The notes beneath the pieces are model-generated. The model ran no database searches. It was not told the DNA's origin and was given only the letters and a program-made list of their open reading frames with translations. A program made the position numbers and the translations under genes. Positions 52,329 through 60,383 of a DNA stretch of 64,000 bases are shown here, piece by piece. The stretch spans positions 17,934 through 81,933 of the forward strand of contig JBPCPM010000178.1 of NCBI GenBank assembly GCA_050999155.1, written 5' to 3'. This DNA is from JBPCPM01 sp050999155 (lineage in GTDB: Bacteria; Actinomycetota; Thermoleophilia; Solirubrobacterales; 70-9). How positions within the stretch are numbered: the first letter of the stretch is position 1; the number at the start of each line of letters is the position of its first letter.

Positions 52329-53294
52329 CTAGGGGAGCGGCGGAGATCCGGCGGCTGGGCCGGGCGAATCCGGATCGGCGGGCGGCGGTTGGCCGCCGGC
52401 CGTCGCCAGCGCGGCGCCCAGGTCGGTCGGCAGGGTCGACCGGTGGCGGTGCTCGACGCCGTCGGCCGGGTGCTCGAAGCGAAGCTGGTCGCTGTGCAGG
52501 AACTGCCGGCCGAGCCCCAGCTCGCCGGGGTTCTGCCCGTAGGTCTGATCCCCGGCGACCGGCAGCCCGATCGCGGCGAGGTGCACTCGGATCTGGTGGG
52601 TCCGCCCGGTTTCCAGCCGCACCCGCAGCAGGGTGTGCTCGCGCAGGGTCTCGACGACCTCGAAGTGGGTGACGGCGGACCGCTCTCCCCGGCCGCCGAT
52701 CGCCATCTGCGACGGGATGAGGGTGTCGCGGCCGATCGGCGCGTCGACCGTGCCGGTACGCGACGCCGGGCGCCCCCGCACGAGGGCGAGGTAGCGCCGC
52801 TGAACGGTCCGCGCGGCGAGCTGGGCGACCAGCGAGCGGTGGGCGTCGGGGGTCCGGGCCAGCAGCATCAGGCCCGATGTCCCGCGATCGAGTCGGTGGA
52901 CGACCCCGGGGCGGTCCGCCTCTCCGCCGGCCAGCTCGGCCGCGAAGAGATCGACGAGCGTTGTCTCACGGCGTCCCGATGCGGGATGGACGAGCAGCCC
53001 GGCGGGCTTGTCGACCACGATCACCGCGTCATCACGGGCCACGACGAGCTCCTCGGGAGCGGGGCCGGCCGCTGGGGCGGCCGGCGCGGGGTCCGAAGCG
53101 ACCACCTCGATGACCTCGCCACCCTCGAGGGGACGCGAGGGCTTGGACTGCGCACCGTCGACCGTGACCTGGCCGGCGGCGATCCGGCGCTGGGCTTCGC
53201 TGCGCGAGCCGGCCAGGCCGGCCGATGCGATCCAGCGGTCGAGCCGTTGCCCCGCATCGGCAACCGGCACGGTCGTCTGCTGCGGGTCAGCCAC
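52329..53294 (-). CDS. rluD: RluA/RluD-family 23S rRNA pseudouridine synthase
   Basis: A 321-residue pseudouridine synthase. An S4-like RNA-binding domain (RLDRWIASAGLAGSRSEAQR) precedes the catalytic domain with GVVHRLDRGTSGLMLLART, whose Asp is the catalytic residue, and LETGRTHQIRVHLA. The order lspA-rluD is widely conserved. Exact target site (RluC or RluD type) is not decidable. GTG 53294 overlaps lspA by eight bases. The C-terminus is Pro-rich. Confidence 0.9.
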   Translation of the reverse strand: MADPQQTTVPVADAGQRLDRWIASAGLAGSRSEAQRRIAAGQVTVDGAQSKPSRPLEGGEVIEVVASDPAPAAPAAGPAPEELVVARDDAVIVVDKPAGLLVHPASGRRETTLVDLFAAELAGGEADRPGVVHRLDRGTSGLMLLARTPDAHRSLVAQLAARTVQRRYLALVRGRPASRTGTVDAPIGRDTLIPSQMAIGGRGERSAVTHFEVVETLREHTLLRVRLETGRTHQIRVHLAAIGLPVAGDQTYGQNPGELGLGRQFLHSDQLRFEHPADGVEHRHRSTLPTDLGAALATAGGQPPPADPDSPGPAAGSPPLP

Positions 53295-53781
53295 CGGCGG
53301 GGGCCGTATCGGCCTCGGAGGCACGCGGGTCCTCACGCAGGCTGAGCCAGATCAACAGGACCACGCCGATGGTGATTGCCGAGTCCGCGAGGTTGAACGT
53401 CGGCCACGCGTAGACCTTGATGAAGTCGACGACGCCTTCGCGGGCGAAGCGGTCGACGAGGTTCCCGGCGGCCCCGCCGATGACCAGCCCCATCCCGAGC
53501 CACAGCCACCGCCGGCGGGCTTCGATGGCGAAGTAGGCCAGCAACGCGACGGTGGCCACGGCGGTTCCGGCGATGAGCACCGCGCCGCCGCCGGCGAACA
53601 GCCCGAAGGCGACACCCTCGTTGCGCACGTTGGTGATGAAGACGTCTCCCACGATCGTCAGCCGCTCGCCTCGCTCGAGCCCTCCGGCGATCGCGAGCTT
53701 GCTGAGCTGGTCTGCGAGCAGCACGCAGGCAGCCACGGCGGCCATCTGCAGCCACCCTCGCCGCTGGGGATGCCGTGTCAC
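53287..53781 (-). CDS. lspA: lipoprotein signal peptidase
   Basis: Membrane aspartyl protease that removes lipoprotein signal peptides, 164 residues with four helices. The catalytic pair is Asp110 in GNLVDRF and Asp133 in FNLADSAI; NEGVAFGLF is also diagnostic. GTG 53781 is used because homology starts before the first helix. Confidence 0.94.
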   Translation of the reverse strand: MTRHPQRRGWLQMAAVAACVLLADQLSKLAIAGGLERGERLTIVGDVFITNVRNEGVAFGLFAGGGAVLIAGTAVATVALLAYFAIEARRRWLWLGMGLVIGGAAGNLVDRFAREGVVDFIKVYAWPTFNLADSAITIGVVLLIWLSLREDPRASEADTAPAGG

Positions 53782-53815
53782 GAGCCCACCCGCCCGGCGG
53801 GCGGGGCCGGCCGGC

Positions 53816-54136
53816 TCACCCCTCGATGGCGCCGACGATGATCGCCTGGAGGATGTAGAGGGCGAACAGCGCAATGATCGGGCTGAGATCGAGCGCGAAC
53901 CCGCCGCCGCCCACGGGCGGCAGCACCCGCCGGAACAGGTTCAGGAACGGATCGGTCGTCTGGTGGACGAAGTCGACGACCGCGCGCAGCATCGGGTGGT
54001 ACGGCATTCGCGGAATCCACGACAGCAGGATCCTGACGAAGATCAGCACGATGTAGACGGTGAACAGCGCGTTGACGTAGCCGGCCACGTCGAAGCGGTC
54101 GATCGCCAGGGGAATCAGGGCCGAGGCGCCGATCAC
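53816..54136 (-). CDS. YggT family membrane protein
   Basis: A 106-residue two-helix protein of the YggT/YlmG family, linked in bacteria and plastids to division-site or membrane-complex organisation. FTVYIVLIFVRILLSWIPRM and TDPFLNLFRRVLPP are the family signatures. GTG 54136 overlaps proC by four bases. No divIVA gene lies between it and lspA, where many Gram-positives have one. Confidence 0.9.
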   Translation of the reverse strand: MIGASALIPLAIDRFDVAGYVNALFTVYIVLIFVRILLSWIPRMPYHPMLRAVVDFVHQTTDPFLNLFRRVLPPVGGGGFALDLSPIIALFALYILQAIIVGAIEG

Positions 54137-54897
54137 CCCATCCGCTCCAGGGCCGCTCGGACCGCATCGGCGAGGGCCCCACGGGGGCTCTGGGCCTCCA
54201 GCGCGGCCAGGCCGGCCGCGGTGACGCCACCGGGCGAGGCCACGGCGCGCCGGACCTGCAGGCTCGTGTGGTCGGCGAGCATCGTTCCCGTGCCGGCGAA
54301 CGTGGCCGCCACGAGCCGTGCTGCCGTCTTGGAGTCGAAGCCGTGCTCGATCGCGGCGTCGGTCAGCGCCTCGGCCAGGACGGCGACGTAGGCAGGCCCG
54401 CAGCCGATGACGGCCGTGGCGGGATCGAGCAGGCGCTCGGGCAGCTCCACCGCCGTGCCCAGCCGGCCCAGGAGCGCCGCCGTATGCTCGGCCTGGGGCG
54501 CGGTGAGCCGGTCGCCCGGGCTCCAGCAGACCACGCCGTGGCCGACCTCGACGGCGACGTTGGGCATGGCACGCATGATCGGCGTGCCCGGCAAGGCGGC
54601 CTGGAGCCGCTCGATGGTCACGCCACCGAGCACCGACACGATGATGCCCGCCGCATCCTGGAGCTCCTGCGCAACGGTCTCCAGGGACGCAGGCTTGGTT
54701 GCGAGGATCAGCAGGTCGCACTCGGCGGCCAGCCCGGCCAGCCCGTCGGCCCGGGTGCCGCCCAGCTCGTCGGCACAGGCGCCCGCGCGCCCGGATCCCG
54801 CGTCGGCGAACACGAGGTCCAACTCGGGATCGGCCAGGCGCCAACCACGCGCCATTGCGGCCGCCATGTTGCCTGCGCCTGCGAATCCGATTCTCAT
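54133..54897 (-). CDS. proC: pyrroline-5-carboxylate reductase
   Basis: Last step of proline synthesis. The 254-residue protein has RIGFAGAGNMAAAMARG at the start (NADPH motif), LILATKP, IMRAMPNVAVEVGHGV and the C-terminal signature ADHTSLQVRRAVASPGGVT. ATG 54897 is chosen from homology and a TACGCT box nine bases upstream. proC beside sepF and yggT is a common order. Confidence 0.94.
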   Translation of the reverse strand: MRIGFAGAGNMAAAMARGWRLADPELDLVFADAGSGRAGACADELGGTRADGLAGLAAECDLLILATKPASLETVAQELQDAAGIIVSVLGGVTIERLQAALPGTPIMRAMPNVAVEVGHGVVCWSPGDRLTAPQAEHTAALLGRLGTAVELPERLLDPATAVIGCGPAYVAVLAEALTDAAIEHGFDSKTAARLVAATFAGTGTMLADHTSLQVRRAVASPGGVTAAGLAALEAQSPRGALADAVRAALERMG

Positions 54898-54906
54898 GCG
54901 CGATGC

Positions 54907-54912
54907 AGCGTA
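54907..54912 (-). promoter_or_regulatory. TACGCT -10 box of proC
   Basis: Nine bases before ATG 54897 on the minus strand, within the 78-base sepF-proC gap; an internal promoter for proC-yggT. Confidence 0.45.
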
Positions 54913-54975
54913 GACGACAGCCCGGCTCGTCTCTCGGTCCACGATGCGGGGCGCGCCGGCGCCGGCCGCGGCGGA

Positions 54976-55521
54976 TCAGGACTGGTTGAAAAAGCCCTTC
55001 TCGAGGATCTGTGCCCGTTCCTCGGCGGAGACCTCGACGTTGCGCGGGGTCAGCAGGAAGGTCTTGTCGGCGATCTTCTGCATCCCACCCTCCAGCGCGT
55101 ACGTGAGCCCGGAGGCGAAGTCGATGAGGCGCTTGGAAAGGTCGCGCTCGACCTCCTGGAGGTTGAGGATCACCGGGGTCGTGCGCTTGAAGTTGTCGGC
55201 GATCTCCTGCGCGTCGTTGAAGCTGCGAGGGCTGACGAGGTGGACGTGCATGGGGCCGGGACCTCCGTTGGTGACGGGACGCAAGACCCCGGTGCGAGCC
55301 TGGGCCGATGCCCCGTCGTCCTCGGCGAAGATGTCGTCGATCTCGTCGCGCGAGCGACGGCGGGCGTCCAGCCGGCGGACGTTCGGCCGTTCGCGGTAGC
55401 GCTCCTCGGCCTCGGTCTCGGTGACCGGCTCGAGGTGGCCGAAGTCCTCCTCCTCGGGGTAGGGGTCTTCGGCGAGTCCGAAATAGACGGCGACTTTATG
55501 CCAGGTATCGCGCAGGGCCAT
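54976..55521 (-). CDS. sepF: cell division protein SepF
   Basis: Membrane-tethering FtsZ partner, the main membrane anchor of FtsZ in actinobacteria that lack FtsA. The 181 residues begin with an amphipathic membrane helix (MALRDTWHKVAVYFGL), then an acidic linker, and the SepF fold with VHLVSPRSFNDAQEIADNFK, TTPVILNLQ and DFASGLTYAL. ATG 55521 matches the family start; GTG 55533 four codons upstream is too close to the AGGGAGAA site. A TACCCT box at 55566-55571 could drive it separately from yggS. Confidence 0.93.
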   Translation of the reverse strand: MALRDTWHKVAVYFGLAEDPYPEEEDFGHLEPVTETEAEERYRERPNVRRLDARRRSRDEIDDIFAEDDGASAQARTGVLRPVTNGGPGPMHVHLVSPRSFNDAQEIADNFKRTTPVILNLQEVERDLSKRLIDFASGLTYALEGGMQKIADKTFLLTPRNVEVSAEERAQILEKGFFNQS

Positions 55522-55565
55522 CGGTGGCGTCACTTCTCCCTCAGCAGACGGAATCCTTCGCCCAC

Positions 55566-55571
55566 AGGGTA
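55566..55571 (-). promoter_or_regulatory. TACCCT -10 box before sepF
   Basis: Minus-strand TANNNT hexamer in the yggS-sepF gap; would give a leader of about 38 bases with the AGGGAGAA ribosome site. Confidence 0.35.
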
Positions 55572-55576
55572 CGCGT

Positions 55577-56218
55577 TCACTCCCGGGAAGCGAAAAGGGC
55601 GCTGCCGAGCCGGATGATCGTCGCCCCCTCCTCGGCCGCGACGCGATAGTCCTGGCTGGTCCCCATCGACAGCCGCGCCAGCCCGTGGGCCTCGGCCAGC
55701 TCCCGCAGCCGGGCGAAGTGCGGACGCGACGCCTCGGGGTCCGCGACGGCCGGCGGCATCGTCATCAGGCCGCCGACGCGCACGGGGCAGCGATCGAGCA
55801 CGTCCGAGAGCTCGCCGGCGCTGAAGCCGCTCTTCGACGCCTCCCCAGCGACGTCCACCTGGATGAGGACCTCGGCCCCGGTGTCGGAGAACCGCTCGAG
55901 CCTCCGCAAGGCGGAGTCCGAGGCGACGGAGTGGATCAGCCGGACCTGTCCGATGAGGTCGTCGACCTTGCGGCTCTGCAGCGCCCCGATGAAATCCCAG
56001 GTGAACGTGTCGCCCCAGCGCTCGCGCTTGGCTTCCAGATCCTGGAGGCGGTTCTCGCCGATCAAGGTCACCCCGGCCTCGGCCAGCGCGCCAAGGCCCT
56101 CCGCGGGCACGTACTTGCCCGCCACGAGGATCTCCACGTCGGGACCGACCTCGTCGCGAATGCGCGCGAGGTTGGCAGCGACGACCGCCGGATCGGGGTC
56201 CCGGACGGGCTCAACCAC
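55577..56218 (-). CDS. YggS/YBL036C-type PLP homeostasis protein
   Basis: PLP-binding barrel protein of 213 residues that keeps vitamin B6 and amino-acid pools in balance. ILVAGKYVPAEGL contains the PLP Lys, IGENRLQDLEAKRE follows, and FIGALQSRKV and LSMGTSQDYRVAAEEGAT close the barrel. GTG 56218 overlaps pgeF by eight bases. This pgeF-yggS-sepF order is the conserved ylmD-ylmE-ylmF block. Confidence 0.92.
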   Translation of the reverse strand: MVEPVRDPDPAVVAANLARIRDEVGPDVEILVAGKYVPAEGLGALAEAGVTLIGENRLQDLEAKRERWGDTFTWDFIGALQSRKVDDLIGQVRLIHSVASDSALRRLERFSDTGAEVLIQVDVAGEASKSGFSAGELSDVLDRCPVRVGGLMTMPPAVADPEASRPHFARLRELAEAHGLARLSMGTSQDYRVAAEEGATIIRLGSALFASRE

Positions 56219-56942
56219 GGTCGATCCAGGCGAGCCCGGCCTGGCGGCCCGTCGCCGCGCCGTCACGGCGGTGCGAGTAGAAGGCCTCCGGCTCGGCGTG
56301 GGTGTCGCGCCCGGCGGTCTCGATGGTCCCCACCCCGGCCTGCTGGAGCAACCGCACGGCCACAGCCTCGAGATCGAGGTGGTCGTCGCGCGCCACGTCG
56401 CCGAGATGGGCGAACGCCTCGAGCACCTCGTCGCCCACCTCGTAGCTGTCGACGCCGATCCCGGGCCCGACGGCTGCGTGCGTGGCCTCGACCGCTCGAC
56501 ATCCCCGTTCGACGATCCCGGCGGCCAGGCCTCGCCATCCGCAGTGCAGCATGGCCACGCCTCCCGGACCGGCCACCGCGACCGGCAGGCAGTCGGCGAC
56601 CAGGACCATCAGGGCGAGCCCGGGGGTCAGGGTATGCAGACCGTCGGCTTCGAGCCGCACGGCGGCCGGGTCCGGCCACGCCGGATCCGGCGCGTCGGCC
56701 TCGAGGAGGTCGGCGCCGTGCACCTGGGTGACCGTGGCAGCGCCGTCGCCGAGCCCGAGCGCGGCCGCGAGCCGTCGCCGGTTGTCGGCGACCGGCCCGG
56801 TCATGTCTCCCCCACGCGTTCCGAGGTTCAGCCCGGTGAACGGTTCCTTGCTGACACCGCCGTGGCGGGTGGTGAAGACGGCGCGGGCGCCGGGCAGCTC
56901 GGCCTCGAGCCAGCGCAGCTCATCCTGCTCGCGGATCTGCAT
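56211..56942 (-). CDS. pgeF: purine nucleoside phosphorylase/laccase-fold PgeF (YfiH/YlmD)
   Basis: Member of the multicopper-polyphenol-oxidase-fold family. In E. coli the enzyme edits mis-incorporated L-Ser in muropeptides; YlmD-type homologues act on purine nucleosides. The 243 residues contain FTTRHGGVSKEPFTGLNLG, TVTQVHGADL, VADCLPVAV and MLHCGWRGLAAGIV, giving the zinc ligands His and Cys. ATG 56942 is favoured over 57005 because the extra residues would come from a conserved inverted repeat. Confidence 0.88.
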   Translation of the reverse strand: MQIREQDELRWLEAELPGARAVFTTRHGGVSKEPFTGLNLGTRGGDMTGPVADNRRRLAAALGLGDGAATVTQVHGADLLEADAPDPAWPDPAAVRLEADGLHTLTPGLALMVLVADCLPVAVAGPGGVAMLHCGWRGLAAGIVERGCRAVEATHAAVGPGIGVDSYEVGDEVLEAFAHLGDVARDDHLDLEAVAVRLLQQAGVGTIETAGRDTHAEPEAFYSHRRDGAATGRQAGLAWIDRG

Positions 56943-56976
56943 GCGAGCCAGCGTCGCACAGCCGCCCCTCACCCGT

Positions 56977-57022
56977 TCGCTGAACGATTCGCGGCGTCCC
57001 AGCACGGAGAATCGTTCAGCGA
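56977..57022. repeat. 14-base perfect inverted repeat upstream of pgeF
   Basis: TCGCTGAACGATTC (56977-56990) and GAATCGTTCAGCGA (57009-57022) flank an 18-base spacer. It spans the cca stop codon and the gap before pgeF. Could be a protein-binding site or an mRNA hairpin; no T tract follows on the minus strand. Confidence 0.7.
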
Positions 57023-58170
57023 GCAGGGTTGCCTGCGGCCTCGAGGGCCGTGCGGAGCTCGGCCTCGCGGCCTTGCACGCTGCCGTCCAGCTTCGCTTCG
57101 AGGGCGGCCTGCAGGCCGCGGCCTATCGCTGGACCCTCAGGGACACCGGCGCGCAGTAGATCGTCGCCGTCGATCTCCAGCGAGACCAGGCGCCAGCGCT
57201 CGGCCCACTCCTGCGGCCAGTGGGCGCCGAGCGCACGGGCGAGCAGCAGCTCCGTGCCCGATCGCCCGGCTGTGAGCCGGGCCGCTGCCGAGGGGCTCTC
57301 GGGCCGCTCGGCCGCCAACGCCGGTGCGGCGCCCATCCGCCCCTCGGCCACCGCAACGACCGCCTCGAATGGATTGGCGAGCTCGCCCCAGGGGGGCGTG
57401 GACGCGAGCTCCGCCACCGAGTTGGCGATGGCCGGGATGTCTGCGCCGAGCTTGAGCACCCCCCACGTCGCGAGCAACGCCAGGCAGGCGCCGGGTCGCG
57501 ATTCGGCGGCCACGCGTCGCAGCTCCTCCCGCCTGCGGTCATCGGACACGGTTGTGAGGTCGGTGCCGCGTAGCTGGGCCTCGGTGTCGGGGGCGGGCTC
57601 GAGATCCAGGCGCGCGGCGTACCGGGAACCGCGGAGCGTTCGGGTCGGATCGTCGGCGACCGACGAGCCGTGCAGGAGGCGAAGGGTGCCTGCGGCGAGG
57701 TCGCCCAGGCCACCGAACGGGTCGAGCAGCTGGTCGGGCGCCTCGAGGGGAACGGCCATCGCGTTGATCGTGAAGTCGCGCCGGGCCAGGTCCTCGTCGA
57801 TGCCCGCGGGTTCGACGACCGGCAGGGCCCCCGGCGCGGGGTAGGTCTCGCGGCGGGTAGCCGCGAGGTCGACCGCGTGCCCATCGGCGATCCGCACCGT
57901 GGCCGTCCCGAACCGGTCGTGAACCGTGGCTGCCGATCCCAGCGCCCGGGCGACCGCGGCAGCGTCGCCGCTGACCGCCACGTCGATGTCCGCGACCGGC
58001 AGGCCGAGCAGCAGGTCCCGCACCGCCCCGCCGACGAGGTAGGCCGGCCGGCCCGCCGCGGCGTGGCGCATCTCGTCGAGGCCGGGGAGGCTGCGAACCC
58101 CGTCTACGAGGGCGGCCGGGTCGATCTGTGAGCGCGGTCGCACGGGGGGATCCTCGCCGTTTCCTACCAT
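57016..58170 (-). CDS. CCA tRNA nucleotidyltransferase/poly(A) polymerase family protein
   Basis: Class II nucleotidyltransferase of 384 residues that adds CCA to tRNA ends or tails RNA. YLVGGAVRDLLLG near 45 and DIDVAVSG (metal Asp pair) form the active site; RRDFTINAMAVPLE and DDPTRTLRGSRYAARLDLE follow. The C-terminal half is divergent, without the HD domain of many actinobacterial CCA enzymes. ATG 58170 lies only six bases from the divergent GTG 58177. GTG 58143, with GAGGA seven bases upstream, is an alternative start. Confidence 0.85.
   Translation of the reverse strand: MVGNGEDPPVRPRSQIDPAALVDGVRSLPGLDEMRHAAAGRPAYLVGGAVRDLLLGLPVADIDVAVSGDAAAVARALGSAATVHDRFGTATVRIADGHAVDLAATRRETYPAPGALPVVEPAGIDEDLARRDFTINAMAVPLEAPDQLLDPFGGLGDLAAGTLRLLHGSSVADDPTRTLRGSRYAARLDLEPAPDTEAQLRGTDLTTVSDDRRREELRRVAAESRPGACLALLATWGVLKLGADIPAIANSVAELASTPPWGELANPFEAVVAVAEGRMGAAPALAAERPESPSAAARLTAGRSGTELLLARALGAHWPQEWAERWRLVSLEIDGDDLLRAGVPEGPAIGRGLQAALEAKLDGSVQGREAELRTALEAAGNPAR
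58165..58170 (+). promoter_or_regulatory. TACCAT -10 box of the beta-propeller gene
   Basis: Six bases before GTG 58177. The same six bases include the ATG (reverse strand) annotated for the cca gene, so the two starts overlap physically. Confidence 0.5.
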
Positions 58171-58176
58171 GGCCTG

Positions 58177-59457
58177 GTGCCCTCCCCCCTCTCCGACGGC
58201 CGATCACGGTCTCGCTGGCGCAGCCCGTGGTTCCTCGGCGGGGCCGCGCTGCTCGCCCTGGTGGCCGCCGCCGCGGTGGCCTGGCTGCTCGTTTTCAGTC
58301 CCGAGGAGGACGTCTCGAACACGGATGTCGCCTTCCAGGCCGAGACCGCGCCGGCCGAGACCACGCCCCCCGAAAAGACCACCGACTGGCCCTGGTACGG
58401 CTACAACAAGGCGCGGACCCGCTACCTGCCGGCCGAGCCGGACTTCAAGCCGCCGTTCAAGCGCCTGTGGTCGTTTCGCAGCGATGTCCTGATCGAGTTC
58501 TCGCCGATCATCGTCCGCGACACGCTGTACGTCACGCGGAACTCCGGTGGCCTGTACGCGCTCAACTCCAAGACGGGCAAGGTCAAGTGGACCAAGCGGG
58601 TCGGCAAGCTCAACGCCTCCTCGCCGGCCTACGACAAGGGCCGGATCTTCGCCGTGACCCTCAAACCGGGGCGGATCACCGCGCTGCGAGCCAAGGACGG
58701 CAAGGTGCTGTGGCGCAAGAAGCTCCCCGGCCGCTCGGAGTCCTCGCCCGTGGTCAACGGTGGCAAGGTGTTCTTCGGCTGTGAATGCGGAAAGATGTTC
58801 GCCTACGACGTCAAGTCCGGCCGCAAGGTCTGGGAGCGCGAGCTCGACGACGCGGTCAAGGCGGCCCCCGCCTACTCGGACAAGACGCTGTACGTGGGCG
58901 ACTACAGCGGCAAGATGTGGGCGCTGAAGACGGCCGACGGCTCGGTGAGGTGGAGCTCGGACTCGCTGAGCTCGGGCTTTGGCCGCGCCGGCTCGTTCTA
59001 CTCCACCCCGGCCGTGGCGTTCGGCCGCGTGTACGTCGGATCCACCGACGGTCGTGTCTACAGCTACTCGAAGTCCGACGGCAAGCTGGCCTGGAGCTTC
59101 TCGACGGGCGCCTTCGTCTACGCGGGACCGGCCGTGGCCGACACGCCTCGCACCGACCCGACCGTCTACATCGGCTCCTACGACAAGAAGTTCTACGCCC
59201 TCGACGCCAAGACCGGCAAGGTCCGCTGGAAGCACAACGCGGGCGGCAAGATCTCCGGCGCGGCGACGGTGGTGGGCGAGACCGTCTACTACTCGAACCT
59301 GGGCCGCCGCCGCACCACCGGGCTCAGTACCCGCACCGGCAAGAAGGTCTACGGCATCCGGCGCGGCGCGTTCAACCCGATCGTCTCCGACGGTAAGCGG
59401 ATCTACCTCACCGGCTACTCGCAGATCTACGGCCTCAAGCCCACCGACGACGAGTAG
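58177..59457 (+). CDS. PQQ-like beta-propeller repeat protein (BamB-like)
   Basis: A 426-residue membrane-anchored protein: one N-terminal helix (about 17-40) then an eight-bladed propeller. Repeats such as GGLYALNSKTGKVKWTKRVG, KMFAYDVKSGRKVWERELD and KKFYALDAKTGKVRWKHNAG show the A-x-D-x-x-T-G-K-x-x-W blade motif. Two Cys in GCECGKMFAY could form a disulfide. No PQQ-binding acid ligands were identified, so a scaffolding role as in BamB is more likely than catalysis. Confidence 0.8.
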   Translation: MPSPLSDGRSRSRWRSPWFLGGAALLALVAAAAVAWLLVFSPEEDVSNTDVAFQAETAPAETTPPEKTTDWPWYGYNKARTRYLPAEPDFKPPFKRLWSFRSDVLIEFSPIIVRDTLYVTRNSGGLYALNSKTGKVKWTKRVGKLNASSPAYDKGRIFAVTLKPGRITALRAKDGKVLWRKKLPGRSESSPVVNGGKVFFGCECGKMFAYDVKSGRKVWERELDDAVKAAPAYSDKTLYVGDYSGKMWALKTADGSVRWSSDSLSSGFGRAGSFYSTPAVAFGRVYVGSTDGRVYSYSKSDGKLAWSFSTGAFVYAGPAVADTPRTDPTVYIGSYDKKFYALDAKTGKVRWKHNAGGKISGAATVVGETVYYSNLGRRRTTGLSTRTGKKVYGIRRGAFNPIVSDGKRIYLTGYSQIYGLKPTDDE

Positions 59458-59553
59458 CGGGCGTTGCCGGTCCCGCCTGACGGGCACGGATCCCCGATCG
59501 GAGGCACATTTAACTACGCGTTTAGGTCGCCTTGGCACCATTGCGCCTCGCTG

Positions 59554-60333
59554 ATGGCACCGTCCGAGCCGCAGTCCAAGCCCGAACGTGAACTGCACCC
59601 GCTTCTGACCTGGGTGGCAGCGCCGCTCGCCGTGGTGGCCCTCCTCGGCGGCGGGCTCTACCTGTTCGCCGGACTGCTCGTGACGGGTCGTTATGTGCAG
59701 ATCGCGGTCGGCGTCGTGTGGTTCCTTGTGGCCTCGTGGCTTGTCGGTCGCGTCTGGAAGGCACGCCCGGAGCTCAAGGTTCCGGTCCGTGGCGCATTCC
59801 TCGCAACCGCCGTCATCGCGAGCTTCGGCCTCTATTGGACCTCGTTCCGCGACACCACCGTCGACGAGCAGATCGTCGACGTCCCGGCCTCGTCTCCATC
59901 CGACGCCCGCGCGGGAGACGACAACGGTTCCGATGACGCCGGCTCCGCCGGCGCATCGGACGAAACCGACCAGGCGACCAAGGCCGAACCCGAGCCGGAG
60001 CCGATGGACACCGAGCTGGCCTCAGGCTCTTTCCGGGGCGCGGACAACCACGCGGGCAGCGGCAAGGCCGAGCTGATCAAGCTGGCCGACGGCGGCCGCA
60101 GACTGCAGTTCCGCGACTTCGACGTCGACCCCGGACCCACGGTGGTCGTTCGCCTGACCCCCGGCCCCGGAACGGTCTCCGGCTCCCAGGTCGTCGAGCT
60201 CGGTGAGCTCAAGGGAACGAAGGGCAACCAGTCCTACACGGTCCCCAAGGACGCCGACCTCGATTCGCTCGACACGGTGGTCATCTACTGCACGCCGTTC
60301 TCGGTCCGCATAGCGGTCGCCGAGCTCAGCTGA
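59554..60333 (+). CDS. membrane protein with extracellular DM13 domain
   Basis: A 259-residue protein. Three hydrophobic helices (about 20-40, 47-65, 78-98) precede an acidic, Asp/Glu/Ser-rich linker to about 155. The C-terminal part, LASGSFRGADNHAGSGKAEL to AVAELS, fits a DM13 domain, implicated in extracellular electron transfer or redox in other systems. The domain Cys is in VIYCTPFSVRI. ATG 59554 is taken as start because earlier frames lack a hydrophobic N-terminus. AT-rich CATTTAACTACGCGTTTAGG upstream could be its promoter. Confidence 0.72.
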   Translation: MAPSEPQSKPERELHPLLTWVAAPLAVVALLGGGLYLFAGLLVTGRYVQIAVGVVWFLVASWLVGRVWKARPELKVPVRGAFLATAVIASFGLYWTSFRDTTVDEQIVDVPASSPSDARAGDDNGSDDAGSAGASDETDQATKAEPEPEPMDTELASGSFRGADNHAGSGKAELIKLADGGRRLQFRDFDVDPGPTVVVRLTPGPGTVSGSQVVELGELKGTKGNQSYTVPKDADLDSLDTVVIYCTPFSVRIAVAELS

Positions 60334-60383
60334 GCCCGGCGCGGAGGTCGCTGACGGGTCGAGGGGCCCGAACCTTCGAGCGT

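Noticed and set aside
41419..57022. LexA/SOS boxes
   Set aside because: The LexA half sites read GAAC-N4-GTTC; the observed motif is GTTC-N3-GAAC, the opposite order and spacing.
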